A DNA stretch of 64,000 nucleotides from positions 1,054,001 through 1,118,000 of the forward strand of contig OZ246007.1 in NCBI GenBank assembly GCA_965230515.1. Reading direction: 5' to 3'. Within the stretch, counting starts at the first letter, position 1. Each line of letters begins with the position of its first letter. Both the position numbers and the translations under genes were made by a program. The notes under the pieces were generated by a model that made no database searches, was not told the DNA's origin, and saw only the letters and a program-made list of their open reading frames with translations. Below, piece by piece: positions 7,128 to 14,198 of the stretch. Origin of the DNA: JAJFKB01 sp965230515. Its GTDB lineage: Bacteria; Pseudomonadota; Gammaproteobacteria; Pseudomonadales; IMCC2047.

Positions 7128-7658
7128 GTGCCATTTACTCTATTTCACATGGGACCAGGAATAGCCATTAAAGCGCTGCTGCAAGGCAGTTTTAGTCTTA
7201 TGGTGTTTGGCTGGGCACAAATAATTATGGATATTCAGCCTTTGATCGTAATGATAACTGGCGAGGGCCATCTACATGGTTTTAGTCACACTTATGTCGG
7301 TGCAACACTGTTAGCGTTATTCTCGGCACTCACCGGTAAGTACTTGTCTGAGGTGGGTCTTTATGTCTTCGGCCTCAATAAACAATGGCAGGTTAAAATC
7401 GCGTGGTGGGTTGCGTTTGTGTCTGCATTTATAGGCACATACTCGCATGTGCTAATTGATAGCATCATGCACACTGATGTAGAGCCATTTTATCCATTCA
7501 CAACAATTAACCAATTTCAGGGCTTAATATCCATCGAAACATTGCATAAGCTTTGTATTTATAGTGGTGTTGCCGGTGGTGTGTTGTTTTTCGCAATTCT
7601 GGCGGCGCAAAAATTTAAAACGAAACGGGGGTCAAACAAAACGGGGTCAGGTCTTTGA
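7128..7658 (+). CDS. YdjM-like membrane metal-dependent hydrolase in cassette 3
   Basis: This 176-residue membrane protein resembles the YdjM/LexA-binding-associated metal-dependent hydrolase group. It has the opening MPFTxxHxGPG with a histidine in the first segment, the middle GHLHGFSHTYVG, and the later SHVLIDSIMHTDVEPFYPF, which together supply the conserved His and Asp residues. Four hydrophobic segments are visible. The GTG start at 7128 follows AAGGAAAG and lies 26 bases inside the cassette. The last residues (RGSNKTGSGL) are encoded by the GGGGTCA repeat sequence and look unnatural, so the original C-terminus was probably replaced. Related genes are, from memory, often found in integron cassettes. 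Its biochemical role is unknown. Confidence 0.7.
   Translation: MPFTLFHMGPGIAIKALLQGSFSLMVFGWAQIIMDIQPLIVMITGEGHLHGFSHTYVGATLLALFSALTGKYLSEVGLYVFGLNKQWQVKIAWWVAFVSAFIGTYSHVLIDSIMHTDVEPFYPFTTINQFQGLISIETLHKLCIYSGVAGGVLFFAILAAQKFKTKRGSNKTGSGL
7625..7653 (+). repeat. ACGGGGTCA tandem motif at a cassette scar
   Basis: ACGGGGGTCA (7625-7634) and ACGGGGTCA (7641-7649, continuing GGTC) lie 16 bases apart at the 3' end of the cassette 3 gene. GGGGTCAGGTC sequences are familiar, from memory, as ends of REP-type elements linked to Y1 (IS200-like) transposases. No such transposase is present here, so this would be a solo end or scar. Confidence 0.4.
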
Positions 7659-7762
7659 TTTATGATCCCTCAAAATACCACTCACTGTCGAATAGTGAAT
7701 CCCATTGTCATTGCCTATCTCCCTGAGTGTTTAGCCGCCACGATCGGGTGATTACCCAATTA

Positions 7763-9232
7763 CTAGACATCTGCCCGATCGGCAACCTCTACTGGTTCCG
7801 CCACTCCTTTAAAACGAAGCACAGCCAACAGCAACAATCCCATTGTCAGTGATACAATAATCGCGTAACTGGCTGAAACGGCGGGATTCGCAACACCCAT
7901 CCACAGGTTAAGGACCAAATGAATCACCAGTGCTGAAAAGGCACAACCGGCAATTGCCCAAAGTGGTAGTTCACGCTTCACCATCACACCAAACAGCAGT
8001 GGCACCAGGGATGCTGCGGCCAGGCCGTACACTCCTTTCTGGGCAAACAGGCCCACCAGGGGTGGCGGATTCCAGGCCAGCAATCCTGCAAAGACACCGA
8101 CTGCGACCAAAACGATGCGTGACAGCATTAAACCCTGACTGCCCGACCGTGCACCGAACAGGGGCTGGTAGATATCGTTCACCACCATCGCCGACAGGGA
8201 AACCAGAATGCCATCGAGCGTGCTCATCCCGGCGGCCAGCAGGGTGATAAACACAAAGGTTAGTACATACGCTCCCCAGACCGATCCGGAAAACTCCATG
8301 AGCAGGTATTCGGTCACAACGCGATCCTGAGCGCTCACCTGCACACCCGACAACTGAGCATAGAAACCCAGCATTAACATCAGCGCAAAACAGAAGCCCA
8401 CGACGACGGTCGTCACGATAAACTTGTTAATGTCCCCTTCACTGCGAAGATAGAGTACTTTTGTCAGGATATGGGGTTGTAACATCAACGCGAAGGTAAC
8501 GATAAATCCGCTACCGAATACCGAGAAAAAATCGTAGTAGAGTTCGCTTTCCGTGTTATAGGGCTTCGCATAATGCTCGCCAAACTGAGCCAGACTGTTA
8601 AAGAACCCCGCATCAAAATACTTGAGCCCATTCACAAAAAGAAAAAGGCTGATGCCGAGCATCATGATGCCTTGCAATGTATTGGTATAGGCATGCGCGT
8701 AGGTACCCCCCATCAGGACATAGGAAAAAACAAACAGCAGAATAACCACCAGCGCAATCTCCCTGTCGATGCCAAACAACCCGGTGACGAGCAAACTGCA
8801 ACCGACCAGAATTAAAACGACAAAGGTAATGGAGAGTAGATTAATAAACGCAAAAAAGAGGCTGAAGCCACGATGTTGGTAGCGATGGTAGATCCACTCC
8901 GGAATCGTCAACGCACCATGCTGGTCGCCCAGTCGAAGAAAGCCCCGGGTAAGCACCAGAAATGCCGTGACAATGCCCAGGGAGGCGGCCACACCGTAAT
9001 GCAGATAGGCAGAGAGTCCATGCGTATAGACAAATCCCGGATTGATCACAAAGGTAGCCGTTGACGCAATAGATGCGGCGAGCGTAATACCAATCAAATA
9101 GGGATTCATATCCTTGTTGCCTATCGAAAAACCACGCAAATCGCGGGTACGCCTCATGCCAATCCAGGAAAGTGCAAAGGTGGCAAACACATAAAAGCCG
9201 GTAACAAGATATTTAAAGAGTTCAGGTGACAC
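7763..9232 (-). CDS. Sodium:solute symporter family transporter
   Basis: This 489-residue protein has about 13 hydrophobic segments and belongs to the sodium:solute symporter (SSS/PanF-ActP-like) family, which couples Na+ entry to solute uptake at the inner membrane. Family features include the unwound first core helix around TLAASIASTATFVINPGFVY, the GGTYAHAYTNTLQG segment, and LLAAGMSTLDGILVSLSAMVVNDIY, the usual Na+-site SxxS/T helix. Length is normal for the family. The start is GTG at 9232. It diverges from a TetR-type regulator, with a perfect palindrome between them that overlaps the probable promoter, so it is a likely target of that regulator. The substrate is unknown; carboxylates, amino acids or choline-like solutes are possible. 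Confidence 0.9.
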   Translation of the reverse strand: MSPELFKYLVTGFYVFATFALSWIGMRRTRDLRGFSIGNKDMNPYLIGITLAASIASTATFVINPGFVYTHGLSAYLHYGVAASLGIVTAFLVLTRGFLRLGDQHGALTIPEWIYHRYQHRGFSLFFAFINLLSITFVVLILVGCSLLVTGLFGIDREIALVVILLFVFSYVLMGGTYAHAYTNTLQGIMMLGISLFLFVNGLKYFDAGFFNSLAQFGEHYAKPYNTESELYYDFFSVFGSGFIVTFALMLQPHILTKVLYLRSEGDINKFIVTTVVVGFCFALMLMLGFYAQLSGVQVSAQDRVVTEYLLMEFSGSVWGAYVLTFVFITLLAAGMSTLDGILVSLSAMVVNDIYQPLFGARSGSQGLMLSRIVLVAVGVFAGLLAWNPPPLVGLFAQKGVYGLAAASLVPLLFGVMVKRELPLWAIAGCAFSALVIHLVLNLWMGVANPAVSASYAIIVSLTMGLLLLAVLRFKGVAEPVEVADRADV

Positions 9233-9280
9233 TTTCTTCGACCTCTCATGCGGGTGTGATATGATTGAAGTAAGCTAGTT

Positions 9281-9296
9281 TTCAACAATTGTTGAA
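9281..9296. promoter_or_regulatory. Perfect 16-bp palindrome, probable TetR operator
   Basis: TTCAACAATTGTTGAA is a perfect inverted repeat about 50 bases upstream of the symporter start and about 100 upstream of the regulator start. A further half-site-like GTCAAC follows at 9301-9306. Its place between a TetR gene and a divergent transporter is the classic layout for a self-regulated operator. It would overlap the -35 region (TTGTTG or TTGAAA) of the leftward promoter. Confidence 0.72.
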
Positions 9297-9399
9297 TTTT
9301 GTCAACTAAAGTTCAGTGGCGACCGGTTTATTCCATTTCGGTTATCTGTAACCAGGCGAAAACCGGGCCTGCCATATTTAGATGCGGTCGGTAAAGACG

Positions 9400-10053
9400 A
9401 TGAATGACGTAAAAAAAATATCAAAAAAAGAACGTATCCTTAACGCGGCGGAAGAGCTGTTTGCGCAACATGGTTTTGACGGTGTCACTATTCGTCAAAT
9501 AGCCGCTGATGCTGAAGTTGACGTCGCGCTGGCCAGCTACCACTTTGGAAAAAAAAGGGACCTTTTTGACGCGGTATTTCTGCGCCGCGCCGAGATTCTT
9601 AACGAAGAACGGCTGGAAGCGCTGTTAAGGTGCCAGGCCAGCTCCGGGACGAGCGGCCCGACCGTAGAACAGATTATCGAAGCATTTCTCAGACCCCTCG
9701 AAATGGAACAGGAGAGTGGCGACAAGGGCTGGCAAAATTATCTGGCGCTGGTCGCATACATTAACAACTCGCCGGTATGGGGCAAAGAGCTGATGAGCAA
9801 ACATTTTGACCCCCTGGTCAAACGCTTTCTCGACGCGCTCAGAAAAGCATTACCTGAAGCCAAAGAGGAGCAGATCTACTGGTGCTACAATTACCTGTCC
9901 GGTGCGCTCACACTGACCTTCGCGCAAACCGGACGAATTGATAAACTGTCTGATGGGCTGTGCCGCTCATCGGATTTCAAGGCCGCTTACGATCACATGA
10001 TCCCTTTCATTGCCGCTGGCTTCCATCGTGTCTGCGGTCAAACCGGAGAGTAG
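9400..10053 (+). CDS. TetR-family transcriptional regulator
   Basis: This dimeric repressor has an N-terminal TetR helix-turn-helix: KERILNAAEELFAQHGFDGVTIRQIAADAEVDVALASYHFGKKRDLFDAVF. The C-terminal ligand domain (about residues 80-210) resembles the PsrA/TetR_C_30 type, some of which bind acyl compounds. The ATG at 9400 starts at the usual distance before the HTH; an in-frame ATG at 9382 would add six residues but lacks a ribosome site. The gene is 11 bases upstream of a HAD phosphatase gene and may be co-transcribed with it. Control of itself and of the divergent symporter through the palindrome at 9281-9296 is inferred from position. The ligand is unknown. Confidence 0.88.
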   Translation: MNDVKKISKKERILNAAEELFAQHGFDGVTIRQIAADAEVDVALASYHFGKKRDLFDAVFLRRAEILNEERLEALLRCQASSGTSGPTVEQIIEAFLRPLEMEQESGDKGWQNYLALVAYINNSPVWGKELMSKHFDPLVKRFLDALRKALPEAKEEQIYWCYNYLSGALTLTFAQTGRIDKLSDGLCRSSDFKAAYDHMIPFIAAGFHRVCGQTGE

Positions 10054-10064
10054 AATCAGACTTT

Positions 10065-10691
10065 ATGAATAATCCCGCTGTTAAAACTGCCCAAATCAAA
10101 AATACGGTTTTTGATCTGGGAGCCGTATTACTGGAATGGAATCCGGAGGATATTGCCCATAGATTTGCTGAAGATGAATCAACAAAACAGCTATTGCTGG
10201 AGTATGTTTTCCATCATCAGGACTGGAAACGCCTGGATCTGGGTGAGATTGATGCCAACCAGGCGGTTCAGAGTTTTGCGAAGAACAGTGGCCTTCCCCT
10301 GCCCCTCATGGAATCGTTGATGGCGTTTATTAAAAGTTACCTTACCGCAAAGAGTGAGAGTGTCGAACTACTCAAGGAACTGCAGCAACGGGGACATCGT
10401 GTGTTTTGTCTGTCCAATATTTGCCGTGAGCTTTACGACCATGTTACGGGGCAAAACCCGTTTTTTGAGTTATTTGAAGACGCCATCGTATCGGCTGACA
10501 TCAAACTGGCCAAACCCGACCCCAGGATATTTGAGTATATGTTGACCCGCTTCAACATACGCCCGGAGGAAACCCTGTTTATCGATGATATGCCAGCCAA
10601 TATCGAATCAGCGAACCAACTGGGAATTCAAGGAATCAGATTTACAGAAATAGACGATTGTCGACGCGCAATTAGCAATATTATTGAGTAA
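10065..10691 (+). CDS. HAD-superfamily phosphatase
   Basis: This 208-residue soluble hydrolase is of HAD subfamily IA. Motif I is VFDLGAVLLEW with the nucleophile at D17. Motif II is the VFCLSN serine/asparagine region, motif III the lysine in KLAKPDPRIFEYML, and motif IV FIDDMPANIESA with paired Asp. It resembles YihX-type sugar-phosphate phosphatases and 2-haloacid-dehalogenase-like proteins; the dephosphorylated substrate is not known. The ATG at 10065 was chosen because it lies just after the TetR stop and directly before motif I. An upstream frame extension to 9960 overlaps TetR and is unlikely. The gene probably forms one transcript with TetR and perhaps the acyltransferase 36 bases downstream. 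Confidence 0.88.
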   Translation: MNNPAVKTAQIKNTVFDLGAVLLEWNPEDIAHRFAEDESTKQLLLEYVFHHQDWKRLDLGEIDANQAVQSFAKNSGLPLPLMESLMAFIKSYLTAKSESVELLKELQQRGHRVFCLSNICRELYDHVTGQNPFFELFEDAIVSADIKLAKPDPRIFEYMLTRFNIRPEETLFIDDMPANIESANQLGIQGIRFTEIDDCRRAISNIIE

Positions 10692-10726
10692 ACTTAGGCA
10701 CTCTATACCCACTACTGTAGACAGAA

Positions 10727-11518
10727 ATGACCAGCACCAACATTCATCCAACAGCCATTGTCGCCGACTCAGCGGAAATCGGGGCAGATACTGAAATTGG
10801 CCCTTACGCCATCATTGGCGAACAGGTCAAAATTGGCCAAAACTGTCATATCCACACCCAGGCAGTTATCGAACCTTTTGTGAAGATGGGCGATCATAAC
10901 CAGGTTCATCCACATGCGGTGATAGGCGGGTTGCCACAGGATCTCAGTTTTGATCCCACTACAGTCAGTGGCGTATCGATAGGCCACCACAACGCGTTTC
11001 GCGAGGGCGTAACCATCAGCCGCGCCAGCTTTGAAGGCCAGCATACGGTGATCGGCGACCATTGCTATTTTATGAATAATGCACACGTGGCACACGACTG
11101 TATCGTCGGTGACGCAAATATATTTGCTACCAGCGCAACGTTGGGTGGGCACGTTCAGGTGGGCAGCAAGGTATTTTTCGGTGGCGGCGCGATGGTTCAC
11201 CAGTTTTGCCGTATCGGCTCCTTTGCCATGATTGCCGGTGTAATTGGTATTCGCAAGGATGTGATTCCCTATACCTTGATCGGAGGAACACCGGTTCGGC
11301 ATTATCGGCTCAATACCATTGGACTACGCCGGGCGGGAATCACCGGAAAACGCTATAAAGCGCTCAGCCAGGCTTTTCGCTGTTTAAAAGATAATCGCTC
11401 CCTGGACGAAATAGACCAAACAGAGGAGACAGTTCATCTCAGCGAATGGTTAACCGCCGAGTCAAAACGGGGCATCTACGGTTTTATTGATGCGGGAAAA
11501 ATGAAAGACCAGGACTAA
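10727..11518 (+). CDS. lpxA: LpxA-like UDP-N-acetylglucosamine acyltransferase
   Basis: This 263-residue left-handed beta-helix protein resembles LpxA, the cytoplasmic enzyme that acylates UDP-GlcNAc in the first step of lipid A synthesis. Hexapeptide repeats cover about residues 1-185. The catalytic motif NAHVAHDCIVGD places H123 at the position of E. coli His125. GGLPQDLSF and the C-terminal helical domain (about 190-263) are also LpxA-like. It is outside the usual lpxD-fabZ-lpxA-lpxB operon and has a somewhat divergent C-terminus, so it could be a second, specialised copy. Whether another lpxA exists in the genome cannot be seen here. Confidence 0.8.
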   Translation: MTSTNIHPTAIVADSAEIGADTEIGPYAIIGEQVKIGQNCHIHTQAVIEPFVKMGDHNQVHPHAVIGGLPQDLSFDPTTVSGVSIGHHNAFREGVTISRASFEGQHTVIGDHCYFMNNAHVAHDCIVGDANIFATSATLGGHVQVGSKVFFGGGAMVHQFCRIGSFAMIAGVIGIRKDVIPYTLIGGTPVRHYRLNTIGLRRAGITGKRYKALSQAFRCLKDNRSLDEIDQTEETVHLSEWLTAESKRGIYGFIDAGKMKDQD

Positions 11519-11523
11519 CGCTT

Positions 11524-11540
11524 CGCCAAACACTTTGGCG
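11524..11540 (+). repeat. Perfect 7-bp hairpin between acyltransferase and hydrolase
   Basis: CGCCAAA and TTTGGCG enclose a 3-base loop, a few bases past the acyltransferase stop and 18 before the next start. There is no T-run, so it is not a clear terminator. It may stabilise the upstream transcript. Confidence 0.4.
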
Positions 11541-11557
11541 CTGCAAAAGAGGTACTT

Positions 11558-12097
11558 ATGCTGGAACGAGATAACACCCTGCTACTCATCGTTGATGTAC
11601 AGGGCAAGCTTGCCACACTGATGCAGGATCGTGATACCTATTTGAATAACCTGAAAATACTGATCAAAAGTGCGGAAATTTTGCAGCTCCCGGTAATATG
11701 GGCAGAACAGCTTCCGGATAAACTGGGACCAACATTACCGGAAATCGCCGAGCATTTGAACGATTACCAACCCATAGCCAAAAGCAGCTTTAGTTGTTTT
11801 GGCAACAATGATTTACGTCAGGCACTCTCGGCGGCCGGCAAAAGCCAGATATTGGTAACCGGAATTGAAACCCATATCTGTGTCTACCAGACCGCGCTGG
11901 ATCTGATACGGCTTAACAAAGAAGCGCACATCGTCTGTGATGCTGTCTCCTCCCGTATCGCCAGCAATAAAGAAGTAGGTCTGCAAAAGATGAAAGATGC
12001 CGGTGCACAACTAACCAGCACAGAGACCTGCCTGTTTGAACTGATGAAATGTGCAGATATTCCGGAGTTCAAGCAGATTGCCCGGCTGCTGAAATAA
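11558..12097 (+). CDS. Isochorismatase-like cysteine hydrolase
   Basis: This 179-residue protein belongs to the isochorismatase-like (YcaC/nicotinamidase) hydrolase family. The catalytic Asp lies in LLIVDVQGKLA, the Lys probably at about 76 in IAKSSFSCF, and the Cys in ETHICVYQTALDL, with the preceding non-proline ETH turn. Length matches the single-domain hydrolases (about 180-200). Family members cleave isochorismate, nicotinamide, carbamates or similar small molecules, but here the substrate is unknown. A GAGG ribosome site precedes the ATG. The gene is followed, 17 bases beyond its stop, by a truncated rubredoxin remnant, so its 3' border lies near a deletion scar. Confidence 0.85.
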   Translation: MLERDNTLLLIVDVQGKLATLMQDRDTYLNNLKILIKSAEILQLPVIWAEQLPDKLGPTLPEIAEHLNDYQPIAKSSFSCFGNNDLRQALSAAGKSQILVTGIETHICVYQTALDLIRLNKEAHIVCDAVSSRIASNKEVGLQKMKDAGAQLTSTETCLFELMKCADIPEFKQIARLLK

Positions 12098-12114
12098 GCG
12101 GATGGACGAACTAG

Positions 12115-12216
12115 GGCATTGCACCGGGCACCCGCTGGGCCGATGTGCCGGAGGACTGGCTTTGCCCGGACTGCGGCACAGGAAAGCGGGATTTTATCAT
12201 GAAGAAACTGAGGTAA
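12115..12216 (+). pseudogene. Rubredoxin C-terminal remnant
   Basis: Read in frame from 12115, this segment gives [20 protein letters not shown] followed by [13 protein letters not shown] and a stop. This is the second half of a rubredoxin: the GI.PGT.W..VP.DW.CP.CG signature with the second CxxC iron ligand pair. The first half, with the other CxxCG pair, is missing, and a TAG stop lies directly upstream at 12112-12114. It cannot fold a normal Fe(Cys)4 site. The fragment looks like the result of a deletion that joined it to the 3' end of the isochorismatase-like gene. Confidence 0.85.
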
Positions 12217-12226
12217 TTGCTGAACC

Positions 12227-13213
12227 ATGTTTAAAGCACTCGTCGTTGACAAACCAGAGGGACAACATCAATACCAGTTCACATCCTGGCAGGAAACACA
12301 ACTGCCCGACAAACCGATACGGGTTAAAGTTGACTATTCCAGCCTCAACTTTAAAGACGGTCTGGCCGTGACCGGCAAGGGGAAAATTCTGCGTGATTAC
12401 CCGATGATACCGGGTATCGATATGTCCGGTGTTGTGCTGGAATCGAAAAGCGAACAGTTTAGGCCAGGAGACGCCGTCGTGCTGACCGGTGCCGGGCTGG
12501 GAGAGGATTATTGCGGCGGCTATGCCGAACAGGTCAAGGTTGATCCCGATGCATTATTAATGCTTCCTGAGGGCATGACGGCGCACAATGCCATGTCGGT
12601 AGGCACTGCAGGATTCACCGCCATGCTGGCCGTTGCAGCAATCGAAAACGCAGGCGTCACACCTGATCAGGGCCCCATTCTGGTAACAGGTGCCGCCGGT
12701 GGCGTTGGCAGCGTCGCCATCGCCATTCTTTCACGTCTGGGTTACGCGGTGACAGCGGTCACCGGCCGAAAAGAAACCCACTCCTACCTGACCGAACTGG
12801 GGGCAACAGAAATTATCAGCCGGACAGAGATGGAACAGCCCGCAAGACCGCTGGAAACCCAAAAATGGGCCGGTGCCGTTGATAATGTCGGAGGCCCGAT
12901 TCTTTCGCGACTAATTGCCGAAACGGAAATTAACGGCGCAATCGCCAGTTGTGGATTAGCAGCCAGTCATGAACTGTCCAGCACGGTCATGCCTTTTATT
13001 CTGCGTGCCATCAAACTGATTGGCATTAATTCAACCCATGTCACAAGAGCACACCGGATAAATATGTGGGAACGCTTGTCAAAACTGTTCGATGATGCAT
13101 TCTGGGCCGGCATTACTGAAACGATTACATTTGATCAGATACCGGAGTATGCAGAAAAAATTACCAATGGCCAGATTCGTGGAAGAGTGGTAGTGGGAAT
13201 AAGCGACGATTGA
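12227..13213 (+). CDS. acuI: YhdH/AcuI-type acrylyl-CoA reductase (quinone oxidoreductase family)
   Basis: This 328-residue cytoplasmic oxidoreductase belongs to the MDR superfamily and its YhdH/YhfP/AcuI branch. Such enzymes use NADPH to reduce acrylyl-CoA to propionyl-CoA, which in marine bacteria is linked to DMSP and acrylate detoxification. The branch is shown by SSLNFKDGLAVTGKGKILRDYPMIPGIDMSG, GGYAEQ, MSVGTAGFTAMLAV, the nucleotide-binding VTGAAGGVGSVAI, VTGRKE, and the ending GRVVVG. No zinc ligands are seen, as expected. It starts 10 bases after the rubredoxin remnant and stands alone, convergent with the next gene. Acrylyl-CoA reductase is the family function; activity here is inferred. 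Confidence 0.87.
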   Translation: MFKALVVDKPEGQHQYQFTSWQETQLPDKPIRVKVDYSSLNFKDGLAVTGKGKILRDYPMIPGIDMSGVVLESKSEQFRPGDAVVLTGAGLGEDYCGGYAEQVKVDPDALLMLPEGMTAHNAMSVGTAGFTAMLAVAAIENAGVTPDQGPILVTGAAGGVGSVAIAILSRLGYAVTAVTGRKETHSYLTELGATEIISRTEMEQPARPLETQKWAGAVDNVGGPILSRLIAETEINGAIASCGLAASHELSSTVMPFILRAIKLIGINSTHVTRAHRINMWERLSKLFDDAFWAGITETITFDQIPEYAEKITNGQIRGRVVVGISDD

Positions 13214-13249
13214 TTTTTCTTCCGGAAAACACTCGAATTGTTAAGGGTG

Positions 13250-14116
13250 TCATGATAGAAAACTCTCGATCTCACCCATAAACAACTCACACTGGTCATG
13301 ATGCACCCAGTGACCGGCATCGGGGATGCTGGTCACCTTAGCGTCCTTAAAATAATCGACTCTGCCATCCTCCGCCGGATCACTGGCCCAGCTCTCTTTT
13401 CCCCAAACCAACAAGACCGGGCAGGCAATCGTCTCCCAAAGCTGGTGCGTATCCTGCGCGCTCATGTCAAAGGGCGGATGTGCGCCGACATAAGGATCAT
13501 ACTTCCAGCGATACTGGCCACTCTCTTTTTGACAGATCCCCTGTAAGGCGAGGTGTCTGGCCCGCTCCTCCGAGAGGTGTGCGTTGGCCTGCTGCATGCG
13601 CTCAATCGCCTGTTCCCGAGTCGCAAACTGCCTTTCAGGCTTGGCCGCAATGCGCTGCATCTCTTTTGTCCATCGCTGCATCTTTTCCGAAGCGCTGATG
13701 CTGGCTTCCTTTTCGAGAAAGTCCGGCGCAGATCCCAGCCCTTCGATAGAAACCAGTTTTGTGACCTGATCAGGGTAGGCACCGGTAAACTTGGTCGCTA
13801 TACCGCCCCCCAGAGAATGTCCAATCAGCGTAACCGGCGCCAGCTGGAGCTGCTCGATCAACTCGCACAGGTCATAAATGTAATCGTACATGCTGTAGGC
13901 ATTACCGATCGCCCAATCAGAATCGCCATGCCCTCTTAAATCCGGCGCAATGATGTGGTACCGGTCCGCCAGCCTTTGCGCCACCCAATCCCAATTTCGG
14001 CAATGATCCATTCTGCCGTGAATCAGTATAAGCGGTGGGGCATCATGGTTACCCCAGTCAACGTAATTTAATTTGAGTCGTGCGGAATAATAATGGTGTT
14101 TGGAGGGTGCAGGCAT
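13250..14116 (-). CDS. Alpha/beta-fold hydrolase
   Basis: This 288-residue hydrolase has the oxyanion region LILIHGRMDHCRNWD, the nucleophile elbow GHSLGGGIATKF (Ser about residue 97), the acid region VLLVWGKESW...DGRVDYF, and the histidine loop IPDAGHWVHHDQ near the C-terminus. A cap domain lies between about residues 130 and 210. Family members hydrolyse esters, lactones or C-C bonds, or dehalogenate; the substrate cannot be deduced. There is no signal peptide, so it is probably cytoplasmic. It faces the AcuI-type reductase tail to tail. Confidence 0.88.
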   Translation of the reverse strand: MPAPSKHHYYSARLKLNYVDWGNHDAPPLILIHGRMDHCRNWDWVAQRLADRYHIIAPDLRGHGDSDWAIGNAYSMYDYIYDLCELIEQLQLAPVTLIGHSLGGGIATKFTGAYPDQVTKLVSIEGLGSAPDFLEKEASISASEKMQRWTKEMQRIAAKPERQFATREQAIERMQQANAHLSEERARHLALQGICQKESGQYRWKYDPYVGAHPPFDMSAQDTHQLWETIACPVLLVWGKESWASDPAEDGRVDYFKDAKVTSIPDAGHWVHHDQCELFMGEIESFLS

Positions 14117-14198
14117 ACTTCACTTAATCACAGGCAAAAATGCAGTGTAATCTATCCGCCGCAGATGTTAAACCGCTGTCCTTGTCAGCGATTTGGAA

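Larger units (their letters stand above)
7102..7658 (+). other. Gene cassette 3, 3' end apparently lost
   Basis: The cassette begins with GTTAAAT (7102-7108) right after IS copy 2. By the rule seen in cassettes 1 and 2 it should end with an attC whose left core reads ATTTAAC. No such site is present. The nearest match, ATTTAAA within the gene near 7614, is out of register with a stop codon. Downstream sequence changes to GGGGTCA-type repeats, so the attC was probably deleted or overwritten. Confidence 0.6.
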
